DNA of 64,000 nt. Source: Algibacter_G agarivorans. Its GTDB lineage: Bacteria > Bacteroidota > Bacteroidia > Flavobacteriales > Flavobacteriaceae. Below, one piece after another: positions 61,166 through 64,000 of this stretch. Made by a program: the position numbers and the translations under genes. The stretch lies in the NCBI RefSeq assembly GCF_039543245.1, contig NZ_BAABJJ010000009.1:34812-98811 (forward strand), written 5' to 3'. The notes beneath the pieces are model-generated. The model was not told where the DNA came from, did not search any database, and saw only the letters and a program-made list of their open reading frames with translations. The number at the start of each line of letters is the position of its first letter. The stretch's first letter is position 1.

Positions 61166-62623
61166 ATGAAAAGTGATACTATGAACAATAAACACTTATT
61201 TTCTTCTTATGATTTACTTCCAAATACTTGGGACGAAATGTATAGCATTGATTCAGACATACGTTCTCAATATGATATTATCAATGAATATCTACGAAGT
61301 ACATCACCGGAGATTCTCTTTAAAAAAGAAGAACTTTCCAAACAATTATTTATGAATCAAGGAGTTACATTTACAGTATATAATAACAATGAAGGTATTG
61401 AAAAAATATTTCCTTTTGATATTGTTCCCAGAATATTAACAGCATTTGAATGGGAGAAAATTGATAAAGGTATTAAACAGCGTATAAAGGCACTCAACCT
61501 TTTTATTAAAGATATTTATCATGATCAATTCATTATTAACGATGGCATTATTCCTGCCGAATTAATTTATTCTTGTCCTAATTTTTTAAGACAAATGAAA
61601 GGGGTAAAAGTACCTCATGATATCTATGTTCATATTGCAGGAGTTGATTTGATTAGAAATAATGACGGAGAGTTTTATGTACTTGAAGACAATTTAAGAA
61701 CACCTTCAGGAGTGAGTTATATGCTTGAAAATAGAGAAATTTCTAAACGTATATTCCCAGGAGTTTTATCCAAGAACCAAATAAGACCTGTAGCAAATTA
61801 CCCTAATTTATTGTATAATAAACTTAAAGAGCTTTCTGACCAAAACGACCCTAACATAGTATTACTAACTCCTGGCATTTACAATTCGGCTTATTATGAA
61901 CACACAACTTTAGCACGGCTTATGGGTATTGAATTAGTAGAAGGAAGTGATTTGGTGGTAAAAGACCATTTTGTTTTTATGAAAACTACCAATGGTCTAA
62001 AACGGGTTGATGTTATTTATAGACGCGTTGATGACGAATTTTTAGACCCCTTAGAATTTAACGCGTCGAGTACATTAGGCGTTGCCGGTATTATGGCTGC
62101 CTATAGAAAAGGTAATGTAAACATTGTAAATGCACCAGGCACCGGTATTGCTGATGATAAAGCCATCTATATTTATGTGCCTGATATGATTAAATATTAT
62201 TTAGAAGAAGACCCCATTTTAAAGAATATTGAAACCTATCAATTAGGAAAACCTGATGAGTATGACCATGTGGCTAAACATATTAAAGACATGGTTATTA
62301 AAAAAACTGATGGTAGTGGTGGTTATGGCATGTTAATGGGGCATGAAGCCTCGGATGAAGAAATTAAAGACTACCTTGAAAACGTTAGAAAAAATCCAGA
62401 TAATTTTATAGCACAGCCCATTTTAAGGTTATCAACAGCCCCATGTTGTATTGATGGCAAACTATCTCCACGCTGTATAGACCTAAGGCCTTTTGCGCTT
62501 TCTGGAAAAGACGGTATTGATATTACACCTGGGGGACTTACCAGAGTGGCATTAAAAAAGGGATCCTTAGTAGTTAACAGTTCGCAAGGTGGCGGTAGTA
62601 AAGATACTTGGGTGATTCAATAA
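61166..62623 (+). CDS. circularly permuted type 2 ATP-grasp protein
   Basis: 485 aa. Conserved blocks of the family are visible: SYMLENREISKRIFPG, VLLTPGIYNSAYYEHTTLARLMGIELVEGSDLVV, KTDGSGGYGMLMG and GGLTRVALKKGSLVVNSSQGGGSKDTW. These proteins are thought to form amide bonds on peptides or proteins; substrate unknown. It leads a three-gene operon with an alpha-E protein (18 bp apart) and a transglutaminase-like gene, a grouping recurrent across bacteria. Confidence 0.9.
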   Translation: MKSDTMNNKHLFSSYDLLPNTWDEMYSIDSDIRSQYDIINEYLRSTSPEILFKKEELSKQLFMNQGVTFTVYNNNEGIEKIFPFDIVPRILTAFEWEKIDKGIKQRIKALNLFIKDIYHDQFIINDGIIPAELIYSCPNFLRQMKGVKVPHDIYVHIAGVDLIRNNDGEFYVLEDNLRTPSGVSYMLENREISKRIFPGVLSKNQIRPVANYPNLLYNKLKELSDQNDPNIVLLTPGIYNSAYYEHTTLARLMGIELVEGSDLVVKDHFVFMKTTNGLKRVDVIYRRVDDEFLDPLEFNASSTLGVAGIMAAYRKGNVNIVNAPGTGIADDKAIYIYVPDMIKYYLEEDPILKNIETYQLGKPDEYDHVAKHIKDMVIKKTDGSGGYGMLMGHEASDEEIKDYLENVRKNPDNFIAQPILRLSTAPCCIDGKLSPRCIDLRPFALSGKDGIDITPGGLTRVALKKGSLVVNSSQGGGSKDTWVIQ

Positions 62624-62641
62624 AACTAAAAAACATAAAAA

Positions 62642-63568
62642 ATGTTAAGTAGAGTTGCAAATAATCTAATTTGGTTAGATAGATATATGGAGAGAGGAAA
62701 TGGAATTTTAAGTTTACTTAAAGTGAATTTTTATGCGAATCAAGACTCTCCAGAATTATTTTCATGGTCGCCTATTATTAAAAATTATACAAGAGCTGAT
62801 AATACGTTTTACACTGAAGACGCCATTGAATGTATTGATTTCATGGTGTTTAACATTAATAATCCCAACTCTATTTTAAATATAGTTACTAAGGCTAGAG
62901 AAAATGCTAGAAGTGTGCAAGAGCACATCTCTAAAGAATTATGGTTATGCATTAATAGCTATTATCTATTTCTTACAAAAAAAGACCTACGTGAAAAACT
63001 TAAAGAAGAAGATCCACTTGTTTTTTTAGATAATCTTTTAGACTTTCATTTAAAATTTTATGGCAATATAGAAATTACTCTAGAACGTGGTCCAGCATAT
63101 TTCTTTATGACTATTGGTAAATATTTAGAACGAGTTCTTCAAATTTCAGATTTTACTGCCATGAAACTTATTGAAATTGCAAAAACATCAGATAGTTTAG
63201 AGCAAAGTTTCTATTGGAAAAATTTATTACTTTCTATTGGTGGCTATCAGTTATATCTAAAAAAGCATAAATCATCTTTTAAGGAAGACCATATTATAAC
63301 CATGATATTTCAAGACACCTTGTTTCCACGATCCGTTTATTATTGTATTAATAAATTAAATAGACATGTGAATTTATTAATAGAAACTGGCGAACTTGAA
63401 AAAAATAATATTGAATTTTTACTTGGAAAACTTGAAAGCACAATAAAATACACTACTATTGATAGTATCAATGACCAAGGCCTTGATAATTTTATTAAAG
63501 GCATAAAAGAAGATATTAAAAATATTTCTTTTAGTATTAATACCGTTTACTTTTCTAATGTTAATTAA
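62642..63568 (+). CDS. alpha-E domain protein
   Basis: 308 aa, all-helical. The start MLSRVANNLIWLDRYMERGNG and later VRENARSVQEHIS-like (ARENARSVQEHIS) and DFTAMKLIEIAKT fit the alpha-E family, which regularly follows circularly permuted ATP-grasp genes. No catalytic motif is known to me. Probably a partner of the ATP-grasp protein. The next gene starts 8 bp later. Confidence 0.88.
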   Translation: MLSRVANNLIWLDRYMERGNGILSLLKVNFYANQDSPELFSWSPIIKNYTRADNTFYTEDAIECIDFMVFNINNPNSILNIVTKARENARSVQEHISKELWLCINSYYLFLTKKDLREKLKEEDPLVFLDNLLDFHLKFYGNIEITLERGPAYFFMTIGKYLERVLQISDFTAMKLIEIAKTSDSLEQSFYWKNLLLSIGGYQLYLKKHKSSFKEDHIITMIFQDTLFPRSVYYCINKLNRHVNLLIETGELEKNNIEFLLGKLESTIKYTTIDSINDQGLDNFIKGIKEDIKNISFSINTVYFSNVN

Positions 63569-63576
63569 CTAAACTA

Positions 63577-63954
63577 ATGCCAACATTTTTCATTAAACAT
63601 CTTACTAAGTATAGTTATAGTAATTTGATAATAGATGGTGCCAATCAAATCATGTTACACCCTATACAGGATGAGTTTCAAATTGTGGCTTCCCATACTT
63701 TAAGCATTAATAAAAACCCTATAATAGAAACCTATACCGATTTTTTTGATAATACAGTGGGTACTTTTATGATTTTAGAACCACATAATTTTCTTTCCAT
63801 CATTTCTGAGATTGAAGTTACAACCAAAGAAAAAATATATCCTAATGATTTAAAACCTGTTCACGAACAATGGGAAGAATTAAAACGAATAAAACACAAA
63901 CCAGAATTTATTGATTATTTAAAATACAAAAACAATAGCGTCCTAAACGATTAA
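63577..63954 (+). CDS. transglutaminase-like N-terminal domain protein, cut short
   Basis: 125 aa. The region MPTFFIKHLTKYSYSNLIID, then NQIMLHPIQDEFQ and FFDNTVGTFMILEPHN, matches the N-terminal beta-sandwich of bacterial transglutaminase-like proteins, whose members usually have ~270-290 aa with a catalytic Cys-His-Asp domain after it. Here a stop follows DYLKYKNNSVLND before any catalytic part. The last ~46 bp of the window do not read on as a transglutaminase in another frame, so a frameshift or an inserted element at the edge is possible; the window ends too soon to decide. Confidence 0.7.
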   Translation: MPTFFIKHLTKYSYSNLIIDGANQIMLHPIQDEFQIVASHTLSINKNPIIETYTDFFDNTVGTFMILEPHNFLSIISEIEVTTKEKIYPNDLKPVHEQWEELKRIKHKPEFIDYLKYKNNSVLND

Positions 63955-64000
63955 AAAAGAGAAAGGGAAATTTGTTCCGCAAAGTTACCTTTGTGGTGCA

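Noticed and set aside
1..64000. CRISPR array, tRNA, rRNA or prophage.
   Set aside because: No regularly spaced direct repeats, no tRNA T-arm/CCA-type patterns, no rRNA-like blocks and no phage structural genes were seen; repeats present are dispersed singles or pairs.

Overview
The window is a low-GC chromosomal segment of a gliding member of the Flavobacteriaceae (Bacteroidota). Evidence for this is the gliding/type IX secretion genes gldK (partial), gldB and gldC, an XrtF-type exosortase, many Bacteroidota-style lipoproteins and TonB-dependent barrels, promoters of the TAnnTTTG (-7) type, and housekeeping gene orders typical of the family. I cannot name genus or species from the sequence alone.

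Layout. 1-5.9 kb (mostly minus): 5' end of gldK, a ureohydrolase-like protein, topA, and a tandem pair of paralogous membrane proteins. 6.0-9.0 kb: a LVIVD-type surface lipoprotein gene cut in two by an intact IS3-family element with an A6G frameshift site, then a small lipoprotein. 9.1-19 kb (plus): miaB, a sigma-54 activator, an LptE-like lipoprotein, a helper protein of unknown role, secG, groES-groEL and a large TonB-receptor-like outer-membrane protein. 19-24.2 kb (minus): a lipoprotein with collagen-like Gly-X-Y repeats, a metal-linked trio (HMA protein, TonB receptor, small Cys protein) and the XrtF exosortase pair. 24.3-33.1 kb (plus): a free-methionine-sulfoxide-reductase-like GAF protein, purH, the cell-shape operon mreB-mreC-mreD-mrdA-rodA and a lipoprotein-type peptide deformylase. 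33.2-43.4 kb (mixed): gldC-gldB, nadE, an atypical response regulator, dnaG, a MITE-like element, an IS200-type element, a DNA-glycosylase-like gene, the tiny ribosomal protein THX, a TPR protein, yaaA, an RluD-like pseudouridine synthase and a PASTA protein. 43.7-64 kb: ddl, coaD and a phospholipase D-like lipoprotein; sulP and neighbours; pyrE, birA, rsfS; ftsH-LUD-cdsA-psd-ACBP; an ECF sigma/anti-sigma/barrel operon; and an ATP-grasp/alpha-E/transglutaminase-like operon whose last gene stops early near the window edge.

Most genes are core: envelope growth (mre/rod, ddl, PASTA, psd/cdsA), protein quality control (groESL, ftsH, secG), nucleotide and cofactor synthesis (purH, pyrE, nadE, coaD, birA), and DNA/RNA functions (topA, dnaG, miaB, rluD-like). 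No CRISPR array, prophage, rRNA, tRNA or complete novel defence system was recognised. The unusual content lies in atypical versions of familiar proteins (a DnaG without its zinc ligands, a receiver domain with Glu at the phosphorylation site, a ureohydrolase without most metal ligands, a lipoprotein peptide deformylase), in a palindrome ahead of groES, in an unexplained structured segment between the GAF gene and purH, and in at least three families of dispersed intergenic repeats, several of them nested or paired as inverted repeats.
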